Assembly: GCA_964563925.1 (NCBI GenBank)
Contig: CAZLZD010000063.1
Span: 1 to 21,071 of the forward strand
Direction of reading: 5' to 3'
Length of the DNA stretch: 21,071 nt
Origin: JAUILA01 sp964563925
GTDB taxonomy: Bacteria > Bacteroidota > Bacteroidia > Cytophagales > Cyclobacteriaceae
Shown: positions 1 to 7,090 of the stretch, in pieces
How positions within the stretch are numbered: the stretch's first letter is position 1
How the letters are laid out: each line of letters starts with the position of its first letter
The notes under the pieces: generated by a model
What the model was told of the DNA's origin: nothing
Databases searched by the model: none
Seen by the model: only the letters and a program-made list of their open reading frames with translations
Position numbers and translations under genes: made by a program

Positions 1-538
1 GCAGAGACATACCGGGATGGGCATAGTGTCTGAGGGCTTCGGTCACCATTACCGGTCCGAGGTCTGAACCGCCAATTCCTATATTGACAATGGAGTTGAT
101 ACGTTTTCCACTGAACCCCTTCCATTCCCCGGACCTGACTTTGTCCGTAAATTCTCCGATACGCTTCAGTACCTGGTTCACCTCAGGCATGACATCTTCT
201 CCATCCACCACGATGGGAGTATTTTTGCGATTACGCAACGCCACATGCAATACCGGGCGGTCTTCGGTCTCGTTGATCCGCTCGCCGGCAAACATGGCCT
301 GGATTGCCGCCGGTACATTTGTCTCACGCGCGAGTTCCCGTAACAAGTCCATTGTTTCTCCGGTAATCCGGTTCTTTGAATAATCCACCAGGATGTCTTC
401 AAAGCGATGATGAAACGTAGTAAACCGATCAGGGTCTGCGGCAAACATATCCCGCATGTGCTGCCCCTTGATCTGTTCATAATGACCCTTGAGTTCGTAC
501 CAGTTATTTGTTTTTGTGGGATTGATCTTTGGTAGCAT
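1..538 (-). CDS. pgi: Glucose-6-phosphate isomerase, N-terminal part (cut by window edge)
   Basis: This enzyme interconverts glucose 6-phosphate and fructose 6-phosphate in the cytoplasm (glycolysis and gluconeogenesis). Reading the minus strand from the ATG at 538-536 gives an open frame of about 179 codons that runs off position 1. The N-terminus starts MLPKINPTKTNNWYELK. Further in come DILVDYSKNRI, VLHVALRNR and NIGIGGSDLGP. The last is the sugar-phosphate binding segment characteristic of the family, with the usual spacing from the start. The catalytic C-terminal two thirds lie outside the window, so an intact gene is assumed, not seen. It is divergent from the lipoprotein phosphoesterase at 703, with 164 bases between them. 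The identification is firm; the minus-strand start is the only one that fits the family N-terminus. Confidence 0.95.
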   Translation of the reverse strand, partial: MLPKINPTKTNNWYELKGHYEQIKGQHMRDMFAADPDRFTTFHHRFEDILVDYSKNRITGETMDLLRELARETNVPAAIQAMFAGERINETEDRPVLHVALRNRKNTPIVVDGEDVMPEVNQVLKRIGEFTDKVRSGEWKGFSGKRINSIVNIGIGGSDLGPVMVTEALRHYAHPGMSL

Positions 539-702
539 CGGTAAAGCTTTTTTTGCGAATGAGTGAAATTAGCAATTACCTGACATTTAGGACAAAAAAA
601 GATCGTGAATTTGGTTACTTTACTCGCTGTAGTACGTAATGGATTAGATGGATCTGTCAGGAAACCAGGAACATACTATTACACTGACCGGTTATTTATA
701 AA

Positions 703-1506
703 ATGAAAAATATATTGCTTTTCTTTTTAATTCTTTCCGGTATTGCAGGTTGCGAGCTGGTGGAATACAACCCCAACGAGATCCGGCTTCGGGACGATGA
801 AAGGAATTTAAACAGGAAGGCCATGGAGAGGCTGCGGTCGGCTGGTGAACCAGGCGATACACTTCGCTTTATTCTCATGGGAGATTCACAGCGGTTTTAT
901 GATGAGGTGGAAGATTTTGTGCGGAGTGTCAAGGACCTCGATGAGCCTTTTGATTTTGTGGTACACGCCGGGGATATCGCAGATTTCGGATTAGTGGATG
1001 AATTCCGGTGGGTCCATAAGGAAATGAAGGAACTCCCCGTGCCCTACCTGGCAGTCGTGGGAAATCACGACGTGCTTGCCAATGGTCCGAGGGTATACCG
1101 CGAAATGTACGGGCCCTTTGATTTTGTATTTGACTGGGGGCAGTTTCACCTGATCTTTCTGAACTCCAACAGCCGGGAATATTCCTTCAACGGGGAAGTT
1201 CCGGACCTTGACTGGCTGGAAACCAGGATCAGCCAGGTTCCGGAAGGAGAGGATGCCCTGGTGATCTCCCATATTCCTCCGTGGGACGGAGATTTTGATA
1301 CCGCCCTTGAAGCTGATTTTGCAGCCCTGCTGGCGGGTGACCAGAAAGTAAGGGCTTCACTGCATGGTCACCAGCACAATTACCTGGACTCGGTCTATTA
1401 TGACGATGGCCTTCGTTATTTTGTCACGACCAGTATGAATAAACGCGGATATGCCCTGGTCAAACTGTGGGATGATGGCATGGAAATTAAAAAAATACAG
1501 TTCTGA
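703..1506 (+). CDS. Lipoprotein metallophosphoesterase (calcineurin-like)
   Basis: A 267-residue protein with a lipoprotein signal: a hydrophobic stretch at residues 4-16 ending in the lipobox I-A-G-C, with Cys17 as the lipidation site. It should sit in the envelope facing the periplasm or cell surface. The metallophosphoesterase blocks follow in order: GDSQ (60-63), GD (90-91), GNHD (120-123), H190 in SHIPP, and GHQHN (222-226). These supply the ligands for a two-metal centre that hydrolyses phosphomonoesters or phosphodiesters. The first block is D-x-Q instead of the classic D-x-H, a variant I believe occurs in some secreted subfamilies. The substrate is unknown. The stop overlaps the start of the next gene by one base (TGATG at 1504-1508), implying co-translation. 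An AT-rich 160-base leader precedes it. Confidence 0.88.
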   Translation: MKNILLFFLILSGIAGCELVEYNPNEIRLRDDERNLNRKAMERLRSAGEPGDTLRFILMGDSQRFYDEVEDFVRSVKDLDEPFDFVVHAGDIADFGLVDEFRWVHKEMKELPVPYLAVVGNHDVLANGPRVYREMYGPFDFVFDWGQFHLIFLNSNSREYSFNGEVPDLDWLETRISQVPEGEDALVISHIPPWDGDFDTALEADFAALLAGDQKVRASLHGHQHNYLDSVYYDDGLRYFVTTSMNKRGYALVKLWDDGMEIKKIQF

Positions 1507-2093
1507 TGAGGTGGCTGATTCTGATTCTTCTCACTGCAGTGATTCCCGGTAAGGCCCAGGACAGCGTGAAAACCAAGGCCTGGTACGTTCCGGATTATGC
1601 CAAGGTCCAGTTCGCCGGAGCTATCGGCCTTTTTTCCGGTGGCGTTGGTTATGTACACGCCGGGCGAAAAATGGAAACCGAACTGATGTTGGGTTTCCTG
1701 CCGAAATCAGTGGGGGGAGATCACCTTACTTCCCTGACCGGCAAATGGAATGTGCTGCCCTGGCGGGTGCCCCTGAAGGAAAACTCCCTGACCCTGATAC
1801 CCCTTCATACCGGCGCTTATCTGAGCTACACCTTCGGAAGCCAGTTTAACACGATTCTCCCCGAGCGATATCCCCGCGGGTATTACTGGTGGGCCAGTTC
1901 CCTGAGAATCGGAATTTTTGCCGGCAGCCGGCTCCGGTGGTATCCTGCAGGCCGTAACGGAATCGGCCCGGTGGATTTTTACTATGAGATTGGCACCTAC
2001 GACCTCAAGTTTATAAGCTGGTTCCAGAATGTCTCCTCCCTGTCAATTATCGATGTCCTGAACATTTCCGCAGGAATCAAGGTCGAGTTTTGA
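1506..2093 (+). CDS. Predicted outer-membrane beta-barrel protein, unknown function
   Basis: I do not recognise this 195-residue protein as a named family. It starts with a Sec signal peptide (hydrophobic residues 3-13, probable cleavage near GKAQ at 15-18). The rest consists of alternating polar and hydrophobic segments rich in Gly, Tyr and Trp, for example YYWWASSLRIGIFAG, and it ends in a phenylalanine (KVEF). Those are typical signs of a small outer-membrane beta-barrel. Its ATG shares one base with the stop of the phosphoesterase lipoprotein upstream, so the two are probably translated together and may work together at the envelope. No transmembrane helix is visible after the signal peptide. 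A soluble periplasmic beta-rich protein is the alternative. Confidence 0.7.
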   Translation: MRWLILILLTAVIPGKAQDSVKTKAWYVPDYAKVQFAGAIGLFSGGVGYVHAGRKMETELMLGFLPKSVGGDHLTSLTGKWNVLPWRVPLKENSLTLIPLHTGAYLSYTFGSQFNTILPERYPRGYYWWASSLRIGIFAGSRLRWYPAGRNGIGPVDFYYEIGTYDLKFISWFQNVSSLSIIDVLNISAGIKVEF

Positions 2094-2321
2094 AAAAAAC
2101 AGGATGCCGGTCAGCAGCTCCTTCACGGAACGGTGCTGAATAAATCAGCTTTTCCTGAACTGAATCGATATTTTACCCCGAAGCATAAATATTATTTATA
2201 CTAAGCATTATAAAAATAAATAAACCCTAATAATCAAGATTTGTTAAGTTCATGTTGTTCCGTTTATCAGATCTGCATTTCTATTTACGGGATGATTAAT
2301 TGTTAAGGTTATAGTAACATA

Positions 2322-2380
2322 GGGGTATCGGGGAATTCACAAAAGGTGGTATTGTAATAATTCTCCGACCCCTTATTTTT
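2322..2380 (+). repeat. Imperfect inverted repeat with T-rich tail
   Basis: The left arm GGGGTATCGGGGAATT (2322-2337) pairs with the right arm AATTCTCCGACCCC (2359-2372). There is a two-base bulge and one mismatch across a 21-base loop. The right arm is followed directly by TTATTTTT (2373-2380). This looks like a rho-independent terminator in form, but it lies about 230 bases after the previous stop and 55 bases before the next start. An attenuator or operator in the leader of the oxidoreductase gene is equally possible. It also overlaps the candidate promoter. The pairing is seen directly; the role is a guess. Confidence 0.4.
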
Positions 2381-2381
2381 A
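2352..2381 (+). promoter_or_regulatory. Possible Bacteroidota-type promoter for the oxidoreductase
   Basis: TTG (2352-2354), 19 bases, then TATTTTTA (2374-2381) matches the known Bacteroidota pattern TTG-N19-TAnnTTTG except for the final base. Transcription would begin near 2387-2390, leaving a leader of about 45-50 bases before the ATG at 2436. The pattern is short and the region is AT-rich, so a chance match is a real possibility. Confidence 0.3.
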
Positions 2382-2435
2382 CTTTCAATATCCGGGAAAC
2401 CTGTTTATATTAAGCTGTGACCAAACCCCGGACCA

Positions 2436-3833
2436 ATGACCTCTTCCCGCCGTCTGTTTCTGAAATCAGTTAGTCTTCTTTCTGCTGCCTCCATGGTGAA
2501 TTTTCCTTCATGGGGGTTTGGCCTTGGTCGTAAAATGAAGGTTGCCCTGGTCGGCACCGGTATTCGTGGGTCCAATTTCTGGGGCAAACGGCTTGTGGAG
2601 CAATACAGTGATGTGCTTGAGTTTAGCGGACTTTGCGATCACAATGAGGGCCGCCTGGCTTTCGCAAAGAATTACATGGGTGTGGATTGCCCGCTGTATA
2701 CCGATTTTGACCAAATGTTGTCACAGGCGAAACCCGACCTGCTGATCGTGACAACAACGGATGCCACCCATCATCAGTTTATTATCCGCGGACTTGACGC
2801 AGGTATCGATGTGCTAACGGAAAAACCTCTGACCATCGATGAGGTAAAGTGTCAGCAAATCCTGGATGCCGAGCGAAGGTCCGGCAGAAAATTAATTGTC
2901 GGATTCAATTATCGATGGAGTCCCTATGCCACACGTATCAAGGAGCTTCTTATGCAAGGGGAAATCGGTCAGGTCACTTCGGTGGATTTTCACTGGTACC
3001 TGAATACCTATCACGGGGCTTCTTATTTCCGGAGGTGGCATGGTCTCAGGGAGATGGGGGGCACCCTGTGGGTACATAAAGCCACCCACCACTTTGATTT
3101 GCTTAACTGGTGGCTTGATTCTGATCCTGAGGAGGTATATGCCATGGGGGCGCTCGAGTATTACGGCCATAACGGTAAGTTCAGGGGCAGGAATTGCCGT
3201 GACTGTGCCCATACGGATGAATGCTCATTTTACTGGGACATATCCAAAGACAACTACCTGACCAACCTGTATGTTAAGAATGAATCGTATGACGGGTACA
3301 TCCGCGATAACTGCCTGTTCAGGGAAGAAATAAATATCTATGATAAAATGTCGGCACAGATCAGGTATGCCAACCAGGCCGTAGTAAACTATTCTCTTAC
3401 CACCTATTCGCCGTTTGAAGGTTGGAGAATAGCATTTAACGGCACAGAGGGGCGGCTTGAAGCCTGGATGGATATTCCCTATCAGAAGGATGTAGCCGTA
3501 TCCCAGGATGAGCTCCACAAACAGGAAATGTCCCAGGAAGATTCAGATACCCATTTTGAACCGCTGATCACACACAAACTGTGGAAAGATTTCAAGACCG
3601 TCGAGGTCCCTATGGAGCGTGAGGGGCACGGGGGTGGCGACAAACGGCTCCACGCGCAGATATTCGAACACCCCGACCAGCGAGACCCGTATGAACGAGC
3701 CGCCGGTGTACGGGATGGCGCCATGTCCATACTCATAGGAATCGCCGCACGAAACAGTATTGAATCGGGACTGCCGGTCAAAATAGCATCCCTTACCGAT
3801 CTTCAGCCCATGAAAACCCGCCTGAAAGAATAG
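2436..3833 (+). CDS. Tat-exported Gfo/Idh/MocA family oxidoreductase
   Basis: A 465-residue NAD(P)-dependent sugar or polyol oxidoreductase of the Gfo/Idh/MocA family. The N-terminus carries a twin-arginine motif, S-R-R-L-F-L-K (4-10), and a hydrophobic stretch. It should therefore be exported folded with its cofactor, as in the known periplasmic glucose-fructose oxidoreductase. The Rossmann fold begins at VALVGTGIRG (36-45). E129-K130-P131 is the family's cofactor/substrate motif, and H218-H219-F-D221 lies in the catalytic region. An insert in the C-terminal domain carries cysteines C254, C257 and C263 plus C293, possibly binding a metal. The specific substrate cannot be named. The gene stands alone, with 90 bases before the next gene, and may have its own promoter in the long upstream gap. 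Confidence 0.88.
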   Translation: MTSSRRLFLKSVSLLSAASMVNFPSWGFGLGRKMKVALVGTGIRGSNFWGKRLVEQYSDVLEFSGLCDHNEGRLAFAKNYMGVDCPLYTDFDQMLSQAKPDLLIVTTTDATHHQFIIRGLDAGIDVLTEKPLTIDEVKCQQILDAERRSGRKLIVGFNYRWSPYATRIKELLMQGEIGQVTSVDFHWYLNTYHGASYFRRWHGLREMGGTLWVHKATHHFDLLNWWLDSDPEEVYAMGALEYYGHNGKFRGRNCRDCAHTDECSFYWDISKDNYLTNLYVKNESYDGYIRDNCLFREEINIYDKMSAQIRYANQAVVNYSLTTYSPFEGWRIAFNGTEGRLEAWMDIPYQKDVAVSQDELHKQEMSQEDSDTHFEPLITHKLWKDFKTVEVPMEREGHGGGDKRLHAQIFEHPDQRDPYERAAGVRDGAMSILIGIAARNSIESGLPVKIASLTDLQPMKTRLKE

Positions 3834-3923
3834 AATATCAGGTAAATTCAGGAAGATATACAGGCCGTCTGTTGCGATTACGCCAATAAAAGGGGAATTT
3901 ATAGAAATACCAAACTCCCTGTC

Positions 3924-5387
3924 ATGCGAAAAATACAAATTAAAACCGGGGCTCAGCTCCGGGATTACCTCGCGTATGGGTCCCTGACCTATATGGTCAA
4001 GCAATTTCAGGAAGAAACACATGCCTATGTGCGGTCCTTAAAGGGAATGACCATCTGGATGATCAATTCCACTTCCATTGGCGGAGGTGTGGCCGAAATG
4101 CTCCCCAGTCAGATGCGGATTTTACGTGAACTCGGACTTAAAATCGAATGGCTCGTAATCGAGGCCGGAGACAGTGATTTTTTCGAAATTACCAAACGTA
4201 TACATAATGCAATCCATGGGAGCGGGGATGGTGAATTTACCGAAAAGGACCGGTCGGTTTACGAAGAAGTGAACCGCCGGAATCTGGAGAAGGCCCTGTC
4301 ATTTATAAAGGATGGGGATGTGGTGGTGATCCATGACCCGCAGCCTATGCCCCTTGCTTCTGAGATTCGCATGCACCGTGAGGTAAAGATGATCTGGAGG
4401 TGTCACATCGGACTTGAATCAGAAAACCAGGCAACGCGTGCAGTCTGGAAATTCCTGTCGGCCTATACTGATTCCTATGACCAGTTTGTCTTCAGCCTGC
4501 CGGGATATGTCCCGGATTTCCTTAGTGACAGAAGTACAATAATCACCCCGGCGATCGATCCGCTTAGTCACAAGAACCGCATGCTTCAGATTCATAAATG
4601 CATTGGAATCCTCCACCAGTCCGGTATCATTAATGACCGGGAACCGGTATTATACCCATTCTATAAACATCGTGTGCGTCGGGTAAAGCCTGATGGAAGT
4701 TTCGGGGAGGTGAACCATGCCGGTAAATTTGACCTTGTGTACCGTCCTGTCGTTACGCAAATTTCCCGATGGGACCGGCTGAAAGGATTTAAAGAATTAA
4801 TGAATGCCTTTATTCATATGAAGCGGGAGAATGAAATCCGTGATCATGATACGCTCGCCTACCGCCGGATTAAGAAGGCGAGGCTGGTACTTGGTGGTCC
4901 TGATCCGGATTTCGTTTCCGATGACCCGGAAGGAGAAGAGGTTCTTAATGAGCTGATTCAGGCCTACTCGGGTATTCCTGAAAACCTGCAGGATGATATT
5001 GGCATTTTTCTCCTCCCGCTCGATAACCCTAAGGAAAACGCACTGATCGTCAACGCCCTACAGTACAGTTCGAGCATTATTGTGCAGAATTCAATCCAGG
5101 AGGGGTTCGGGCTTACCGCCACAGAAGCTATGTGGAAGAAAACACCGGTACTCGTTTCAGGTGCAGCCGGACTTGAACACCAGGTGATCAATAATGCCAC
5201 GGGAAAGGTAAATCAGGATCCTACGGATATTGTCAGTTTAGCAGAATCCCTGGACCTGATGCTGAACGACCCCAAAGAACGGGATAAATGGGCGTATAAC
5301 GGGCAGGTGAGAGTGATCGAAAAATTTACCCTGTTCACACAGCTCGGCGATTGGCTTGACCTGTGCAGCAGACTTCATGGTCAATGA
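3924..5387 (+). CDS. treT: Trehalose synthase, TreT-like GT4 glycosyltransferase
   Basis: This 487-residue protein matches the TreT-type trehalose synthases, which join a nucleotide-activated glucose to glucose to give trehalose in the cytoplasm (compatible solute or carbon store). Visible blocks are NSTSIGGGVAEMLPS (48-62), HDPQPMPLAS (137-146), WRCHIGL (158-164), QISRWDRLKGF (279-289) and the C-terminal nucleotide-sugar site IQEGFGLTATEAMWK (391-405). The length is typical of the two-Rossmann GT-B fold plus the N-terminal extension found in this group. No membrane segment is present. It overlaps the GNAT gene by four bases (ATGA at 5384-5387), so the two are co-translated. No trehalose-phosphate synthase, phosphatase or transporter is nearby. 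The gene symbol follows family likeness; donor preference is not readable. Confidence 0.82.
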   Translation: MRKIQIKTGAQLRDYLAYGSLTYMVKQFQEETHAYVRSLKGMTIWMINSTSIGGGVAEMLPSQMRILRELGLKIEWLVIEAGDSDFFEITKRIHNAIHGSGDGEFTEKDRSVYEEVNRRNLEKALSFIKDGDVVVIHDPQPMPLASEIRMHREVKMIWRCHIGLESENQATRAVWKFLSAYTDSYDQFVFSLPGYVPDFLSDRSTIITPAIDPLSHKNRMLQIHKCIGILHQSGIINDREPVLYPFYKHRVRRVKPDGSFGEVNHAGKFDLVYRPVVTQISRWDRLKGFKELMNAFIHMKRENEIRDHDTLAYRRIKKARLVLGGPDPDFVSDDPEGEEVLNELIQAYSGIPENLQDDIGIFLLPLDNPKENALIVNALQYSSSIIVQNSIQEGFGLTATEAMWKKTPVLVSGAAGLEHQVINNATGKVNQDPTDIVSLAESLDLMLNDPKERDKWAYNGQVRVIEKFTLFTQLGDWLDLCSRLHGQ

Positions 5388-5911
5388 GTGCATTGCAGTT
5401 TCGCCCCCTCGCCGAAGAAGATCTGCCACTAATGAAAGACTGGTTAAACAGTCCTCATTTGCAGACATGGTGGAGACAGGGGATGCTTACTCTTAAAGAA
5501 GTTCACCGGAAATACCTCCCAAGAATTTCCGGACAGGATGATGCACGACCGTATTTGGTGCTGGAGAATGAAGAGCCGGTGGGATTTATTCAATACTACC
5601 TCGTGGAAGCAGGTAAAGGAGAATGGTGGCCCGATGAATGCGGTGAGAATGTAATCGGTATTGATCTTTTTATTGGCGCGGAGGAGAATACCGGTCAGGG
5701 ACTCGGAACACGCATACTCAGGGAATTTATAAGCTTTGTCCGGACGATAGTACCAGTAAGGGAAATTCGTGTGGACCCAAACCCGGAAAACCACAGGGCA
5801 ATCCGCTGTTATGAGAAAGCCGGGTTTACCAGGGGGGTAAGTTTTAAATCTCCGGACGGTCCGGCAATATTGATGACTGCAACAGTTACACCTGACCAAT
5901 CATTTTTGTAA
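5384..5911 (+). CDS. GNAT N-acetyltransferase, AAC(6')-like
   Basis: A 175-residue acetyl-CoA-dependent acyltransferase. I chose the ATG at 5384, which forms an ATGA overlap with the trehalose synthase stop. An upstream in-frame start would lie inside that gene and add non-conserved residues. The pattern is that of the aminoglycoside 6'-N-acetyltransferase-like GNAT branch: an early LNSPHLQTWW, then PVGFIQYY, a WWPDE segment, GIDLFIG, the acetyl-CoA pyrophosphate loop GQGLGT, and VDPNPENHRAIRCYEKAGF near the C-terminus. Chromosomal members of this branch act on varied amines, so aminoglycoside resistance should not be assumed. Similar domains also occur in siderophore biosynthesis. Coupling to a trehalose synthase suggests co-expression but does not reveal the substrate. 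Confidence 0.82.
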   Translation: MSALQFRPLAEEDLPLMKDWLNSPHLQTWWRQGMLTLKEVHRKYLPRISGQDDARPYLVLENEEPVGFIQYYLVEAGKGEWWPDECGENVIGIDLFIGAEENTGQGLGTRILREFISFVRTIVPVREIRVDPNPENHRAIRCYEKAGFTRGVSFKSPDGPAILMTATVTPDQSFL

Positions 5912-5920
5912 ATTTAATCC

Positions 5921-6469
5921 ATGAAGGACCCGGAAATAATACTGTATGTGGCAGCCAGCCTTGATGGCTTTATTGCCCGGGAAAACGGTTCGGTGGAGTG
6001 GCTCGATGAGATGGAAAATCCCGATAAATCAGATTTCGGGTACAAGGAGTTTATCCGGGAAATTGACACCGTGATTATGGGCCGCAAAACCTATGACCTG
6101 GTGCTGGGGTTTGATACGCCCTGGCCCTACAAAGGCATTCGTAACTTTGTGGTGAGCCGGAAGAAAAATCTTGATTTATCCACCCCGGAAACCGAACTGG
6201 TTAACGATTTTAGTCCCGCTACCATTGAATATATCAAAAAGGGAAGTAAGAAGAATATCTGGCTGATCGGGGGTGGTGAGCTCGTCACACAGGGTCTGAG
6301 ACTTGGGGTGATCGACCGGATCATCCTGTGTATTATCCCGAGGGTCCTTGGCAGCGGCATTCCCCTTTTTCCTGACAATCCGCCCGATACCGTGCTGGAA
6401 TTGCTGGATTCGGTGTCTTACAGGGGCGGAGCGGTGATGCTTACCTACGCCCCAAAACAAAAAAGGTGA
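5921..6469 (+). CDS. Dihydrofolate-reductase-fold protein (RibD C-terminal family)
   Basis: A 182-residue cytoplasmic NADPH-dependent reductase-like protein of the RibD C-terminal/YyaP branch. It starts with VAASLDGFIAR (10-20) and carries VIMGRKTYDLV (51-61), IWLIGGGELV (113-122, the nucleotide-binding turn) and IIPRVLGSGIPLF (138-150). The order and length fit the free-standing family members. It lacks the deaminase domain of full RibD and is not a classical FolA, so folate or riboflavin roles are not established. It starts 9 bases after the GNAT stop on the same strand and is very likely in the same transcript. Confidence 0.87.
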   Translation: MKDPEIILYVAASLDGFIARENGSVEWLDEMENPDKSDFGYKEFIREIDTVIMGRKTYDLVLGFDTPWPYKGIRNFVVSRKKNLDLSTPETELVNDFSPATIEYIKKGSKKNIWLIGGGELVTQGLRLGVIDRIILCIIPRVLGSGIPLFPDNPPDTVLELLDSVSYRGGAVMLTYAPKQKR

Positions 6470-6505
6470 AACAATTGGCATTCCCCGTTGTCACAGTACC
6501 ATAAG

Positions 6506-7090
6506 ATGAATTTGAAGCGAAAGAAACATCCAGGTAAAATCTTCAGCCGCGTCCTGTCAAGCTACCCATCGTTACGGGATCAACAGGTTGAGATGGTCCG
6601 GAGGAGGCTGAGAAAGGCCACGATGAATGCGCGTCCGGTCTTCGGCTGGGGGTCTATGCTTATTAAAATTAAGGCCTATCGAATTATTGTCGCTGATTAT
6701 GTGCGGGATACCGGCGATTTGCAGGTGGAAGATATGCCTGAAGAGGTACTGGAGGGATGGTTTGCGCACGAACTGGGTCATGTGATGGATTACCAGGGAA
6801 GATCAGCCTGGCAGATGGTGCTGTTTGGTCTTCGTTACCTGTACTCTGATTCGTTCCGAAGAAAGGCGGAGTACCGGGCTGATCAATATGCCATCCGGCA
6901 CGGGTTTCAGGAAGAGATTATTGCCGCCAAACGTTTTATCCTGGAGCACGACCTTCTCAGCCAGGATTATAAGGATAAGATCAGCAAGTACTACATGCCG
7001 GTCGAAGAAGTACGCTGGCATACTGAGAACCCTCAGCCGCTGAGAAACATTATCTATGAGGTAACGGATTCCAGGGTATTAAGGAAGTGA
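6506..7090 (+). CDS. Predicted zinc metallopeptidase (HELGH, gluzincin-like)
   Basis: A 194-residue protein with the zinc-peptidase motif H88-E89-L90-G91-H92 and, 29 residues later, A-E122-Y-R-A-D126. The latter resembles the third-ligand glutamate block (ExxAD) of M48-type gluzincins. The region between them (WQMVLFGLRYLYS) is moderately hydrophobic but short, and no signal peptide is seen, so a cytoplasmic or membrane-peripheral location is likely. I start at the ATG at 6506, because an upstream TTG at 6488 has no ribosome site and adds only six residues. Its 3' end runs 37 bases into the convergent GH3 gene. The substrate is unknown. A non-proteolytic role is possible. Confidence 0.72.
   Translation: MNLKRKKHPGKIFSRVLSSYPSLRDQQVEMVRRRLRKATMNARPVFGWGSMLIKIKAYRIIVADYVRDTGDLQVEDMPEEVLEGWFAHELGHVMDYQGRSAWQMVLFGLRYLYSDSFRRKAEYRADQYAIRHGFQEEIIAAKRFILEHDLLSQDYKDKISKYYMPVEEVRWHTENPQPLRNIIYEVTDSRVLRK

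Larger units (their letters stand above)
2094..2435. other. 342-base AT-rich intergenic region
   Basis: I see no credible gene here on either strand. The middle (about 2165-2320) is strongly AT-rich with many TAA and ATT runs. The end nearest the downstream oxidoreductase carries an imperfect inverted repeat (2322-2372) followed by a T-rich tract, and a possible promoter for the gene at 2436. The length is unusual for this otherwise tightly packed window and suggests that the oxidoreductase has its own control region. Confidence 0.6.

Noticed and set aside
84..480. Open frames on both strands inside the glucose-6-phosphate isomerase region.
   Set aside because: They lie within the well-supported isomerase frame and encode no recognisable protein.
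2094..2160. Imperfect TCAGCA/TGCTGA pairing after the outer-membrane protein gene as a terminator.
   Set aside because: The stem is short and broken, with a long loop and no T-tract.
5384..5911. Reading the GNAT protein as an aminoglycoside-resistance gene.
   Set aside because: It is only family-level likeness in a chromosomal metabolic setting, with no mobile element or resistance context.
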